Shown: in pieces, positions 54,741 through 63,857 of the stretch
How the letters are laid out: each line of letters begins with the position of its first letter
Numbering within the stretch: position 1 is the first letter of the stretch
Assembly (NCBI GenBank): GCA_900544765.1
Contig: UQWI01000007.1
Location: 80,339-144,338, forward strand
Length of the DNA stretch: 64,000 bases
Reading direction: 5' to 3'
DNA from: an uncultured Eubacteriales bacterium
GTDB taxonomy: Bacteria > Bacillota > Clostridia > Oscillospirales > Oscillospiraceae
The notes under the pieces: model-generated
Databases searched by the model: none
What the model was told of the DNA's origin: nothing
What the model saw: the letters and a program-made list of their open reading frames with translations, nothing else
Translations under genes and position numbers: made by a program

Positions 54741-56033
54741 ATGGCGCCTTACAGGATAGACATCATGACGCTCTTCCCCGACAGTATGCGCGGCGTGCTG
54801 GGAGAGAGCATCATAGGCCGCGCCGCTAAGAAGGGCGCAATCGAGATAAACTGCGTACAGATACGCGACTTCACGGAGAACAAGCAGATGCAGGTGGACG
54901 ACTACCCCTACGGCGGCGGCTGGGGCCTCGTCATGATGGCGCAGCCGCTCAAGAGCTGCCTGGACTACATCAAGGCCCAGGCCGGTGAGCGCAGGAGACG
55001 CGTCATCTACATGTCGCCGCAGGGCAGGCCATTCAACCAGGAGGAGGCCAAGCGCCTGAGACGCGACTACGACCACCTCGTGCTCGTATGCGGCCACTAC
55101 GAGGGCATAGACGAGCGCTTCATTGAGGAGTGTGTCGACGAGGAGATTTCGCTCGGCGACTTCGTGCTGACGGGCGGCGAGATTGCCGCGATGGCCGTGG
55201 CGGACTGCGTCTGCCGCATGGTGCCGGGCGTCCTCGCCGACGAGGAGTGCTACACCGGCGAGAGCCACTGGGACGGCCTGCTCGAGTACCCGCAGTACAC
55301 CCGCCCCGAGGTCTGGGAAGGCCGCGCCGTGCCGGGCGAGCTGCTGACCGGCGACCACGAAAAGGTGCGCCGTTGGCGGCGCAAAAAGCAGCTCGAGCGC
55401 ACGATGGACAAGCGTCCAGACATGTTTGAAAAGCTAACCCTGACGTCCAGGGAGGACAAAAAGCTCGTCGAGGAGATAGAGTACGAGCGCCTGCCGGACA
55501 GGCTGAAGCTGGTCTTTGAGCCCAGGCGGGCTGTGCCGGAGGACATGGACGCGCTGCTGGATATACTCGGGCAGGCGAAGGCCTACCTGCGCGAGAGCGG
55601 CGTCAACCAGTGGCAGGAGGGTTACCCGAACCGCGAAGCGCTCATGGCCGACATGGAGGCCGGGCGCGGCTGGCTCTTCGAGTGCGAAGGCCGCCCCGCC
55701 GGATATGAGTGCATCTCCATGTCGCCGGAGGAGTGCTACCGGGACATAGACGGCGCCTGGCTCACTGAGGGCGAGAACTACGCCGTAATCCACCGCGCGA
55801 TGGCTGCGGCCGACTTCCGCCACACCAGGCTCGCCTCGGAGATGTTCTCCCTGGCCGAGGACCTGGCTGCGGGCATGGGCAAGCTGAGCGTGAGAGTCGA
55901 CACGCACCGCGACAATATGGCCATGAACCGCCTGTGCGAAAAACTCGGCTACACGTTCTGCGGAGTGGTGGATTTGTCGAGTGTAGACCCGGCGCACGAC
56001 TCTAAGCGCAACGGCTACGAAAAAATCATATGA
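54741..56033 (+). CDS. trmD: tRNA (guanine37-N1)-methyltransferase TrmD fused to a GNAT acetyltransferase
   Basis: A single 430-residue frame. Residues 1-250 are a complete TrmD: YGGGWGLVM, CGHYEGIDERF (117-127), the knot/SAM loop SLGDFVLTGGE (137-147) and the C-terminal RRWRRKKQLERT. Residues about 258-430 are a GNAT domain of the common small-acetyltransferase type: RRAVPEDMDALLDIL, WQEGYPN (291-297), the acetyl-CoA side AAADFRHTRLASEMF and DTHRDNMAMNRLCEKLGY. No stop, start or spacer lies between them. TrmD makes m1G37, which prevents frameshifting. The GNAT acceptor is unknown. Confidence 0.9.
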   Translation: MAPYRIDIMTLFPDSMRGVLGESIIGRAAKKGAIEINCVQIRDFTENKQMQVDDYPYGGGWGLVMMAQPLKSCLDYIKAQAGERRRRVIYMSPQGRPFNQEEAKRLRRDYDHLVLVCGHYEGIDERFIEECVDEEISLGDFVLTGGEIAAMAVADCVCRMVPGVLADEECYTGESHWDGLLEYPQYTRPEVWEGRAVPGELLTGDHEKVRRWRRKKQLERTMDKRPDMFEKLTLTSREDKKLVEEIEYERLPDRLKLVFEPRRAVPEDMDALLDILGQAKAYLRESGVNQWQEGYPNREALMADMEAGRGWLFECEGRPAGYECISMSPEECYRDIDGAWLTEGENYAVIHRAMAAADFRHTRLASEMFSLAEDLAAGMGKLSVRVDTHRDNMAMNRLCEKLGYTFCGVVDLSSVDPAHDSKRNGYEKII

Positions 56034-56047
56034 GGAAGGGACAGGCC

Positions 56048-56248
56048 ATGGCTAAGAAGGAAAAGCGTTTTGTCATCAAGGAGGAGCAGTCGCTCAGCTG
56101 GGGCTCCGTGCAGATTGTCGTGGACACAGCCACCGGCGTAAACTACCTCACGACGATGAGCATGAACGGCGTCTCCGGTATCACACCGCTGCTCGACGCA
56201 AACGGGAACGTCGTCGTGGACGACACGGCGCAAAACACCGCTGAATAA
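56048..56248 (+). CDS. DUF6440-family small protein
   Basis: A 66-residue protein with the DUF6440 pattern: an aromatic RFVIKEEQSLSWGS start, VDTATGVNYL and SGITPLLDANGNVV. Family members are small single-domain proteins of unknown function, common in Firmicutes. ATG 56048 is preferred; an in-frame ATG at 56030 overlaps the trmD stop. Fifteen bases after trmD, so probably in the same transcript. Confidence 0.75.
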   Translation: MAKKEKRFVIKEEQSLSWGSVQIVVDTATGVNYLTTMSMNGVSGITPLLDANGNVVVDDTAQNTAE

Positions 56249-56267
56249 ATCATTTGAGGTGATTTGA

Positions 56268-57065
56268 ATGATCATCGGCATAGACATGGGCGCCTCCGCC
56301 GTGAAGCTGGCGGCGCTGGAGAACGGAGAGGTCGTCCTCACGCACTACGAGTCGGGCCGCGGCGGCGACGTGCCCGCGCTCTGCTCCCGCCTGGGCCTGG
56401 ATTTGAAGGCCGCCCGGGCAGTAACGGTCATGGGCCTCTCTGCCAAAAAGGCGGGGCTTGAGGCCGCGGGTATATCCCCAATTTATGTCTCTGAGCCCGA
56501 GGCCATAGGCCGCGGCGCGATGTACCTCACGGGCCTGGACAACATAGTCATCGCCAGCATAGGCACCGGCACGGCCTTCGTTCACGCGAAGGGCGGCGAA
56601 TTCAAGCACCTGTGCGGCACCGGCGTCGGTGCGGGTACCCTGAACGGCCTGGCGGAGCGGATGCTGGGCGTGACGGATATGCGGGAGTTCGACCGCATGG
56701 CCGTGGCCGGCGACACGAACCAGGTCGACCTCACCATAGGCGACTTCGTGGAGATGCACGGCCAGCTCGCCGCCGACCTCACCGCCTCCAACCTGGCGCG
56801 GCGCAACGCCGCCGCCGGCGAGAACGACTGGGCGGCTGGTCTCGCCACGCTCATTTTCCAGGTCATCGGCACGATGAGCCTCATTGCCTGCCAGGGCTGC
56901 GGCGCTGAGAGCGTCGTGATAACCGGCGCAATCGCGGACTCCGAGCCCTCGCGCGCGAACTTCAGACGCTTCACCGAGGGGTATGGCATCGAATACATCG
57001 TGCCGGAGAACAGCACCTTTGCAACCGCCATAGGCGCAGCTCTCTGCGCGGGGAACGCCGGATGA
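56268..57065 (+). CDS. coaW: type II pantothenate kinase
   Basis: A 265-residue acetate/sugar-kinase-fold pantothenate kinase of the type II (CoaW) class, the first step of CoA synthesis. Phosphate-1 GIDMGASAVKLA, catalytic Glu region VSEPEAIGRG, phosphate-2 ASIGTGTAFV and GTGVGAGTLNGLAERML. Overlaps rsmA by 4 bp (ATGA), so translation is coupled. Confidence 0.88.
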   Translation: MIIGIDMGASAVKLAALENGEVVLTHYESGRGGDVPALCSRLGLDLKAARAVTVMGLSAKKAGLEAAGISPIYVSEPEAIGRGAMYLTGLDNIVIASIGTGTAFVHAKGGEFKHLCGTGVGAGTLNGLAERMLGVTDMREFDRMAVAGDTNQVDLTIGDFVEMHGQLAADLTASNLARRNAAAGENDWAAGLATLIFQVIGTMSLIACQGCGAESVVITGAIADSEPSRANFRRFTEGYGIEYIVPENSTFATAIGAALCAGNAG

Positions 57066-57925
57066 ACCTGACCAGCCCGAGTGAAATAAAGGCTCTGCTG
57101 GAGCGGCACGGCTTCCGCTTTTCCAAGGCCCTGGGACAGAACTTCCTCGTCGAGCCCAGCGTGCCGAGACGCATCGCCGAGGCCTCCGGCGCGGACGGAA
57201 ACACCCTTGCGCTCGAGGTCGGGCCGGGAGTAGGCTGCCTCACGGGAGAGCTGGCGCAGCGCGCGGGCAAGGTTGTGGCGATAGAGCTTGACAACGCCCT
57301 GCGCGGCGTTTTGGCCGAGACGCTGGGCGGGTATGATAACGTAGAGATCGTCTGGGGCGACGCGGCGAAGCTGGACCTGGCGGAGATAGTACGGGAGCGC
57401 GCGGGCGCGCTCCGGCCGATAGTCTGCGCGAACCTGCCCTACAGCGTCACCACGCCGCTGCTCGCGGCGTTTATCGAGGCCGGATGCTTCGAGCGCATGA
57501 CCGTCATGATACAGCGTGAGGTCGCGCAGCGACTCGCCGCCGCGCCCGGCACGAAGGACTACGGGGCCTTCACCGTGTTCGTGAACTGGCACTGCGAGGT
57601 CAGAAAGCTCTTCGACGTGCCGCCCGAGTGCTTCATGCCGCGGCCCAAGGTCACGTCGAGCGTAGTCGCGCTCACGCCGCGCGCACAGCCTCCCTGCGAG
57701 GTGCGGGACGAAAAACTGATGTTCCGCTGTGTCCGCGCCGCGTTCGCACAGCGGAGAAAGACGCTCTCCAACGCGCTCGCCAACGGGCTCGGCGCGTATA
57801 CACGCGAGCAGGTGAACGCGGCCCTCGAGGCGGCCGGGGTGAGCACGCAGGCGAGGGGAGAGACGCTGGGCGCGCGCGAATTTGCCGCGATTTCCGACAG
57901 GCTCTCTCAGATAGAAGCAATCTGA
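57062..57925 (+). CDS. rsmA: 16S rRNA adenine dimethyltransferase RsmA
   Basis: A 287-residue KsgA/RsmA enzyme that dimethylates A1518 and A1519 in 16S rRNA. SKALGQNFLVEPSV at the N-terminus, the SAM loop LEVGPGVGCLTGEL, and catalytic NLPYSVTTPLL. The C-terminal domain is complete (FAQRRKTLSNAL). Coupled to coaW. Last gene of the rimM-to-rsmA run. Confidence 0.95.
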   Translation: MNLTSPSEIKALLERHGFRFSKALGQNFLVEPSVPRRIAEASGADGNTLALEVGPGVGCLTGELAQRAGKVVAIELDNALRGVLAETLGGYDNVEIVWGDAAKLDLAEIVRERAGALRPIVCANLPYSVTTPLLAAFIEAGCFERMTVMIQREVAQRLAAAPGTKDYGAFTVFVNWHCEVRKLFDVPPECFMPRPKVTSSVVALTPRAQPPCEVRDEKLMFRCVRAAFAQRRKTLSNALANGLGAYTREQVNAALEAAGVSTQARGETLGAREFAAISDRLSQIEAI

Positions 57926-57991
57926 CGGTTGTGTCTACGTTTTTGTTAGGAAAAACGTGAATAATTGCCTCGAAAAAAGCAAAGATTTTGC

Positions 57992-58020
57992 TTGAACATT
58001 AGTTAAAAAGATGATATACT
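57992..58020 (+). promoter_or_regulatory. sigma-A promoter of ppdK
   Basis: TTGAAC (57992-57997), 17-bp spacer, TATACT (58015-58020); leader of about 77 nt. Confidence 0.75.
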
Positions 58021-58103
58021 TTCTGAGGTTGTATGATACGTCTGAATCGTGTCAAACACTTTGCTGGTAAAAAACTTCATATATTCTGAAAGGACGTTGA
58101 AGG

Positions 58104-60731
58104 ATGAGCAAAAAGTACGTTTACCTGTTTTCCGAGGGCAACGCTAACATGCGCGAGCTCCTGGGCGGCAAGGGCGCCAACCTCGCCGAGATGACCAACA
58201 TCGGCATGCCTGTGCCCCAGGGCTTCACCATCAGCACTGAGGCCTGCACCCGCTACTACGAGGACGGCGAGAAGATCGCCCCCGAGATAGAGGCTGAGAT
58301 TTTTGAGTACCTGACCAAGCTCGAGAACCTGGTCGGCAAGAAGTTCGGCGACAAGGAGAACCCGCTGCTGGTCTCCGTCCGTTCCGGCGCCCGCGCGTCC
58401 ATGCCCGGCATGATGGACACCATCCTGAACCTCGGCATCAACGATGACGTCGCGGCCACCCTCGCCGCCAAGAGCGGCAACGTCCGCTGGGCTTACGACA
58501 GCTATCGCCGCTTCATCATGATGTTCTCCGACGTCGCCATGGGCTACGACCGCCTGAAGTTCGAGGCCATTATGGACGAGCTGAAGGCGAAGCGCGGCGT
58601 TGACAACGACGCCGGCCTCACCGCCGAGGACATGCAGGAGATAGTCAAGCGCTTCAAGGTCCTGTACAAGGAGCTTGCCGGCGTCGAGTTCCCGACCGAC
58701 CCGAAGGTACAGCTCATGGCCGCCGTCCGCGCCGTGTTCGGCTCCTGGATGAACGAGCGCGCCATCGCCTACCGCCGCATGAACGACATCCCCAGCTCCT
58801 GGGGTACCGCCGTCAACGTCCAGATGATGGTGTTCGGCAACATGGGCGACGACTGCGGCACCGGCGTTGCCTTCTCCCGTGACCCCGCCACCGGCGAGAA
58901 CAAGCTCTACGGCGAGTTCCTTATGAACGCCCAGGGCGAGGACGTCGTGGCCGGCATCCGTACCCCCCAGACCATCGACCAGCTGCATGAGACCAACCCG
59001 GCCGCCTACGACCAGTTCGCCGCCGTGGCCAAGAACCTTGAGAAGCACTACAAGGACATGCAGGACATGGAGTTCACCATCGAGCAGGGCAAGCTCTACA
59101 TGCTCCAGACCCGTAACGGCAAGCGCACCGCGCAGGCCGCCTTCAAGGTCGCCGTCGACATGGTGAACGAGGGCCTCTGCACCAAGGAAGAGGCCATCCT
59201 CAAGATAGACCCCAACTCCATCAACGCCCTTCTGCACCCGCGCTTTGACGAGGCCGCTCTGAAGAGCGCCACTCCCGTGGCCGCCGGCCTGCCCGCCAGC
59301 CCCGGAGCCGGCTGCGGAGCCGTCTACTTCACCGCCGAGGAAGTCAAGGAGCACGCCAAGAACGGTCCCGTCCTCCTCGTCCGTAACTTCACCAGCCCCG
59401 AGGACATCGAGGGCATGGCTGTCGCCCAGGGCATCCTGACCGCCACCGGCGGCCGTACCAGCCACGCCGCCGTTGTCGCCCGCGGCATGGGCGCCTGCTG
59501 CGTCGCCGGCTGCGGCGAGCTGCACATCAATGAGGAAGAGAAGTACCTGACCATCGCCGGCGTCCGCGTCAACGAGGGCGAGGTCATGAGCATCGACGGC
59601 AACACCGGCAACGTCTATGTCGGCGCCATCCCCACCGTCGACGCCACCATCAGCGGCGACTTCGCCGTGGTCATGGGCTGGGCCGACAGCATCCGCGCCC
59701 TCAAGGTCCGCACCAACGCCGACACCCCGCGTGACGCCGCCAACGCCGTGCGTCTGGGCGCCGAGGGCATCGGCCTCACCCGTACCGAGCACATGTTCTT
59801 CGACGCCGACCGTATCCCGGCCATGCGCGAGATGATACTCTCCACCGACCTCGAGCACCGCACCGCCGCGCTCGCCAAGCTCCTGCCCATGCAGCGCAGC
59901 GACTTCGAGGGCATCTTCAAGGCCATGGAGGGCCGTCCGGTCACCATCCGCCTGCTCGATCCCCCTCTGCACGAGTTCCTGCCCACCGCTGAGGAGGACA
60001 TCCGCGCCCTCGCCGACGACATGGGCCTCACCTACGAGTACGTCAAGGGCACCATCGAGAGCCTGCACGAGAACAACCCGATGATGGGCTTCCGCGGCTG
60101 CCGTCTGCCCGTCAAGTACCCCGAGATCGCCGAGATGCAGACCCGCGCCATCATCGAGGCCGCCATCAATGTCAAGGCCGAGTGCGGCTACGACATCGTG
60201 CCCGAGATCATGATCCCGCTGACCTGCGAGTTCAAGGAGCTCAAGTACGTCTCCAACATCGTCAAGGCCACCGCCGAGAAGGTCAAGGAAGAGAAGGGCA
60301 GCGACCTCAAGTATCTGGTCGGCACCATGATTGAGATCCCGCGCGCGGCCCTGACCGCCGACGAGATCGCCAAGGAGGCCGAGTTCTTCTCCTTCGGCAC
60401 CAACGACCTCACCCAGATGACCTTCGGCTTCTCCCGTGACGACGCCGGCAGCTTCCTGCCCAGCTACTACGAGAAGCAGATATTCGACAACGACCCGTTC
60501 GAGCGCCTCGACCAGGTCGGCGTCGGCAAGCTGGTCGACATGGCCTGCAAGCTCGGCCGTTCCACCCGCCCCGACATCCACCTCGGCATCTGCGGCGAGC
60601 ACGGCGGCGAGCCCAGCTCCGTCGAGTTCTGCCACCGCACCGGCCTCGACTACGTCTCCTGCAGCCCCTTCCGCGTGCCCATCGCCCGCATGGCTGCCGC
60701 CCAGGCCCAGATTAAGAATCCCCGTGCCTGA
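58104..60731 (+). CDS. ppdK: pyruvate, phosphate dikinase
   Basis: An 875-residue full-length PPDK interconverting ATP, pyruvate and phosphate with AMP, PEP and PPi. N-terminal nucleotide-binding domain (GGKGANLAEMTNIG, SVRSGARASMPGMMDTILNLG), swivelling His domain with catalytic His about 454 in GGRTSHAAVVARG, and PEP/pyruvate barrel (GLTRTEHMFF, FGTNDLTQMTFGFSRDD, GICGEHGGEP). Strongly GC-ending codons indicate high expression. Its own promoter and terminator make it monocistronic. It supports PPi-linked glycolysis or gluconeogenesis alongside the FBPase at 17542. Confidence 0.97.
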   Translation: MSKKYVYLFSEGNANMRELLGGKGANLAEMTNIGMPVPQGFTISTEACTRYYEDGEKIAPEIEAEIFEYLTKLENLVGKKFGDKENPLLVSVRSGARASMPGMMDTILNLGINDDVAATLAAKSGNVRWAYDSYRRFIMMFSDVAMGYDRLKFEAIMDELKAKRGVDNDAGLTAEDMQEIVKRFKVLYKELAGVEFPTDPKVQLMAAVRAVFGSWMNERAIAYRRMNDIPSSWGTAVNVQMMVFGNMGDDCGTGVAFSRDPATGENKLYGEFLMNAQGEDVVAGIRTPQTIDQLHETNPAAYDQFAAVAKNLEKHYKDMQDMEFTIEQGKLYMLQTRNGKRTAQAAFKVAVDMVNEGLCTKEEAILKIDPNSINALLHPRFDEAALKSATPVAAGLPASPGAGCGAVYFTAEEVKEHAKNGPVLLVRNFTSPEDIEGMAVAQGILTATGGRTSHAAVVARGMGACCVAGCGELHINEEEKYLTIAGVRVNEGEVMSIDGNTGNVYVGAIPTVDATISGDFAVVMGWADSIRALKVRTNADTPRDAANAVRLGAEGIGLTRTEHMFFDADRIPAMREMILSTDLEHRTAALAKLLPMQRSDFEGIFKAMEGRPVTIRLLDPPLHEFLPTAEEDIRALADDMGLTYEYVKGTIESLHENNPMMGFRGCRLPVKYPEIAEMQTRAIIEAAINVKAECGYDIVPEIMIPLTCEFKELKYVSNIVKATAEKVKEEKGSDLKYLVGTMIEIPRAALTADEIAKEAEFFSFGTNDLTQMTFGFSRDDAGSFLPSYYEKQIFDNDPFERLDQVGVGKLVDMACKLGRSTRPDIHLGICGEHGGEPSSVEFCHRTGLDYVSCSPFRVPIARMAAAQAQIKNPRA

Positions 60732-60757
60732 TAACGTAGTTCCCGCATAAATGAACG

Positions 60758-60796
60758 GCCCCCTGCAAAGCGCTTTGCTTTGCAGGGGGCTTTTTT
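60758..60796 (+). terminator. intrinsic terminator of ppdK
   Basis: A perfect 14-bp stem (60758-60771 with 60777-60790), 5-nt loop, then TTTTTT. Confidence 0.92.
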
Positions 60797-60922
60797 ATAA
60801 CATATTTTGCTGGGAGCTTCATTCAGCGTGTAATTTAGCATGCTCAATCGCTGCTTGGTTAATATAATGACACAGCGCATCATTCGAGTGCAAAATATAT
60901 GCAAACGTCACAAGGGGACGTG

Positions 60923-60951
60923 TTGACAATTTGCGCTTCCGAATTTATAAT
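60923..60951 (+). promoter_or_regulatory. sigma-A promoter of the YitT-family gene
   Basis: Perfect consensus: TTGACA (60923-60928), 17-bp spacer, TATAAT (60946-60951). Confidence 0.88.
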
Positions 60952-60993
60952 TCTGTTTGTTGTGCGCAAGTTATAGAGAAAGAGGTGGCGTGA

Positions 60994-61896
60994 GTGAACA
61001 AACTTGTCGACGGAGTGGGCAGGGTAATTATGGTTCTGCTTGGCACGGCGCTCAGCGCATTTTCCATGGGAGTGTTCGTGCTGCCATACAATATGCTTGT
61101 ACCCGGTGTGACGGGCATCGGACGCCTGGCGGAGATATACTTCGGCTCCAACGTGACGGCCGTGGTCAGTATATGCAACGCCGTGCTGCTGCTCCTGGGG
61201 CTCATCGTGCTCGGGTGGCGCTTCGCGGCGACGATAGTTATCGGCTCCGTGGCCTTTCCCGCCTTCCTGGGCATATTCCAGAGCATAACCGCGCTGCGCA
61301 CGCTGCTTGACGACCCGCTGTACGCCGCAATTTGCGCAGGCGTACTTGAGGGCGTGGGGCTCGGCATGATAATCCGGGCGGGCGGCTCCAGCGGCGGCAG
61401 CGACGTCATACCAATAATCCTCAACCGCAAGTTCAGGATACCGATTGCGCCGACGCTCTACGCCATCGACGTGGCGATAATCGCCGCGCAGCTGCCGAGC
61501 TCAGACCTCGAGGCCGTAGTGCTCAGCGGCATATATGCCACGCTCTACACCGTCGTGATGAACAGGGTGATACTCCTGGGCCATGGGAACGTGCAGTTCC
61601 AGATTTTTTCCGAGCACAACGAGGAGATTGCAGAGCGGCTGCTGGAGATGGACAGGGGCGTAACGCTGCTGCACGGGCGCACGGGGCTCCGCAGGCAGGA
61701 GTGCGACGTGGTGCTCTGCGTCGTGCCTATACGCTGGATGAACGAGGTCAAGCGCGCCGCCATAAGCGCCGACCCCAACGCGTTTATAACGGTGAGCTCC
61801 GTCCGCGACGTCTCCGGGCGAGGCTACACGATTAAAGACGACGACATACCGTATACGCAGATCAAACAGATGCAGGCAAAAAAAGACGCAGGCTGA
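60994..61896 (+). CDS. YitT-family membrane protein
   Basis: A 300-residue YitT (DUF161/DUF2179) protein. Five to six membrane helices cover residues 1-205 with the family motif PYNMLVPGVTGIGRL and RAGGSSGGSDVIPIIL. A C-terminal soluble DUF2179 domain follows (about 210-290: EIAERLLEMDRGVTLLHGRTG). GTG start behind AGAGGTGG. The function is unproven; the family has been linked to membrane transport. The stop codon lies inside the loop of its terminator. Confidence 0.88.
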   Translation: MNKLVDGVGRVIMVLLGTALSAFSMGVFVLPYNMLVPGVTGIGRLAEIYFGSNVTAVVSICNAVLLLLGLIVLGWRFAATIVIGSVAFPAFLGIFQSITALRTLLDDPLYAAICAGVLEGVGLGMIIRAGGSSGGSDVIPIILNRKFRIPIAPTLYAIDVAIIAAQLPSSDLEAVVLSGIYATLYTVVMNRVILLGHGNVQFQIFSEHNEEIAERLLEMDRGVTLLHGRTGLRRQECDVVLCVVPIRWMNEVKRAAISADPNAFITVSSVRDVSGRGYTIKDDDIPYTQIKQMQAKKDAG

Positions 61897-61909
61897 ACCT
61901 GCGTCTTTT
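61881..61909. terminator. bidirectional terminator whose loop contains the YitT stop codon
   Basis: A perfect 12-bp stem (61881-61892 with 61898-61909), loop CTGAA with TGA 61894-61896. A-run before and TTTT after allow termination in both directions between convergent genes. Confidence 0.85.
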
Positions 61910-61917
61910 GAATTTTG

Positions 61918-62574
61918 TCAGCCTATCGTGCCGGTGGCGACAATGCTGTCAAGCTCGGTGTCGCCATAAGTGCCCTGGAAATGCCAGGTCAGCGACGCGT
62001 TGGTGGGCAGCGAGCTGGTATCCACCGGGGCGGTGACTGTGCCGAGCAGGTTGGTGCCCTGGCCGGGCCCCTCGTACTCTATGGCCTCGGTGTCGAAGTA
62101 GTAGTCCTGGCCGTTAATGGTAAGGCATCCGGCGTGCCAGGCCCCCTGGCTGAACAGGCTGTAGCTCTCGGCGTACACGGTGGCGAGCAGCGTCGCGCTG
62201 CTGCCGGAGCCGGATATCTGCCAGTCGACACGGATGTTCAGGGACGTGCCGGTGTAGGAGCGGAAGGAGCCGCTGCTCTCAATGGCCGGAGGGGCCGGGG
62301 TGGGCGATGGAGTGGGCTCCGGGGTGGCGGTCGGAGTGGGCGCGGCACTGGGCGCGGTGGAGGGCGTGCTGGGCGCGGCACTCCCAGAGCCGGGCGTTGT
62401 CACCGGCGCATTGGAGACCTCACCGGTCTGTACCGGTGGAGTGGTGCCGTCCCCGCCGTCGTCCGTGGCGGAGCAGGAGCGCAGCACGATGACCAGCGCT
62501 ATTACTATGACTATGAGCATCAGCAGGGCAAAGATTATACCTGCCGGGCTGTTCTTCTTGCGGTTGTTTGCCAT
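61918..62574 (-). CDS. membrane-anchored protein with Pro/Thr/Ser linker, unknown C-terminal domain
   Basis: A 218-residue protein. A short Lys/Arg N-terminus and one hydrophobic helix (about 12-32), then a low-complexity P/T/S/A-rich linker (about 40-98). A C-terminal globular beta-rich domain of about 120 residues follows (SFRSYTGTSLNIRVDWQIS, AWHAGCLTINGQDYYFDTE). Orientation is probably outside. The C-terminal domain is not one I recognise; repeated Trp/Tyr/Gly beta segments suggest a wall-facing binding module. GAGAGGTGATTT before the ATG. Confidence 0.65.
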   Translation of the reverse strand: MANNRKKNSPAGIIFALLMLIVIVIALVIVLRSCSATDDGGDGTTPPVQTGEVSNAPVTTPGSGSAAPSTPSTAPSAAPTPTATPEPTPSPTPAPPAIESSGSFRSYTGTSLNIRVDWQISGSGSSATLLATVYAESYSLFSQGAWHAGCLTINGQDYYFDTEAIEYEGPGQGTNLLGTVTAPVDTSSLPTNASLTWHFQGTYGDTELDSIVATGTIG

Positions 62575-62595
62575 GAGAAATCACCTCTCCATGTA

Positions 62596-63750
62596 TCATA
62601 CATCCTTAGACGATGGATGTCCAGCAAAGTTTCCGACAATTCTCGCATAATTTTTCATGTCGGTTGCCGTCTCTGTGTTGAACACAAGCACGCGGCTGTG
62701 CCGATTAATTCCGGCCGCAGCTCTCAGCCCGGCCAGCTCCGGAGCTTGCATAACGGCAAGCAGTAGGCCCAGGCCCGCCGCGCCGGATTCGCCGGCCTTC
62801 ACGGCCTCGTCTTCACCTGAAGGGAAGGCGAGGGCGCGCATCGCCTCGGCGGCACACTCGTCCGGAAGCGCGGCGAAGATTTCGGCACGCGCGAGCAGGG
62901 AGCGCAGCCCGGGCAGGCAGGGCTCGCCGCAGGCCAGGCCGGCCATTATGGTGTTGATTTCACCTGTGCAGATGCGTATATCCCCCGCTTCGGCGGAAAG
63001 CATCAGGCAGGGCGCGGCGGCGGTCTCACAGACCATGAACACCGGTTTCGTGTCCGGGAAGAGCTCCGTGAGGGCGCTGGCCGACGCACCGGCGAAGGAG
63101 CCGACGCCCGCCTGCAGTATGACGTGCGTGGGCGGCTCTTCGAGCTGCGATGCCAGCTCTGCGGCGAGCGCGCCGTAACCGCGCATGATGTCGAGTGGGA
63201 TGTCCTCGTAGCCGGGCTGCGTGGTGTCCTGCAACAGCATACCGTCCGCGTCAGCGGCGGCCAGCTCATGCGCGCGTCGGACGCAGTCGTCGTAATTCAT
63301 GTCGGTTATCGTCACCTCGGCGCCCTCGGCGGCGATGGCGTCGAAGCGGTCCTGCGCGCTGCCGGAGGGCATCAGGACTACGGCGCGCTGCCCCATACGC
63401 CTGGCGCACCAGGCCACGGCCCGGCCGTGGTTGCCGTCGGTGGCGGTGTAGAAGGTCAGGCGGCGGGGAGAGCGCACCGCGTCCTGCCAGCTGCGGGCGC
63501 CCAGGATGCGAGCCATGGCGTAGCCCGCGCCCATGAGCTTGAAGGAGCCGGGACCGAAGCGGCGTCCCTCGTCCTTGACATACAGTTTCGAGATACCGAG
63601 GCTCGAGGCCAGCCACGGGAGAAGCACGAGCGGAGACGGTGCGTAAAACGGAGCTGTACGCCAGAAGGCGAGAGCCTCGTGCGCGTCGCCGGCGCTCACG
63701 GGGGTGCAGGCCCCATTAAGACTATTCTCAAACCACTCTACCGATGACAT
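62596..63750 (-). CDS. diaminopropionate ammonia-lyase-like PLP enzyme
   Basis: A 384-residue fold-type II PLP enzyme that cleaves 2,3-diaminopropionate to pyruvate and ammonia. PLP lysine in YVKDEGRRFGPGSFKLMG, the phosphate loop TATDGNHGRAVAW, and the family LLQDTTQPGYEDIP and LQAGVGSFAGA. ATG 63750 with GGAGGTGG before it is chosen over 63813. Its promoter directly precedes it. DpaL releases 2-aminoacrylate, so RidA (14489) could act behind it. Confidence 0.85.
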   Translation of the reverse strand: MSSVEWFENSLNGACTPVSAGDAHEALAFWRTAPFYAPSPLVLLPWLASSLGISKLYVKDEGRRFGPGSFKLMGAGYAMARILGARSWQDAVRSPRRLTFYTATDGNHGRAVAWCARRMGQRAVVLMPSGSAQDRFDAIAAEGAEVTITDMNYDDCVRRAHELAAADADGMLLQDTTQPGYEDIPLDIMRGYGALAAELASQLEEPPTHVILQAGVGSFAGASASALTELFPDTKPVFMVCETAAAPCLMLSAEAGDIRICTGEINTIMAGLACGEPCLPGLRSLLARAEIFAALPDECAAEAMRALAFPSGEDEAVKAGESGAAGLGLLLAVMQAPELAGLRAAAGINRHSRVLVFNTETATDMKNYARIVGNFAGHPSSKDV

Positions 63751-63774
63751 GCTCCACCTCCGGAATTTTTGAAC

Positions 63775-63803
63775 ATTATAGCACAGGGCGCAAAATAGAA
63801 CAA
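63775..63803 (-). promoter_or_regulatory. promoter of the ammonia-lyase gene
   Basis: Minus strand: TTGTTC (63798-63803), 17-bp spacer, TATAAT (63775-63780). Confidence 0.65.
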
Positions 63804-63857
63804 CCGGCCGCATCGCGTCCGGCTTTCGTCTGTCCTGGCAGCTGAATACAGTGAATT

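Noticed and set aside
58077..60635. 852-residue open frame on the minus strand
   Set aside because: Antisense shadow of ppdK, with the same codon-bias effect and no motifs.
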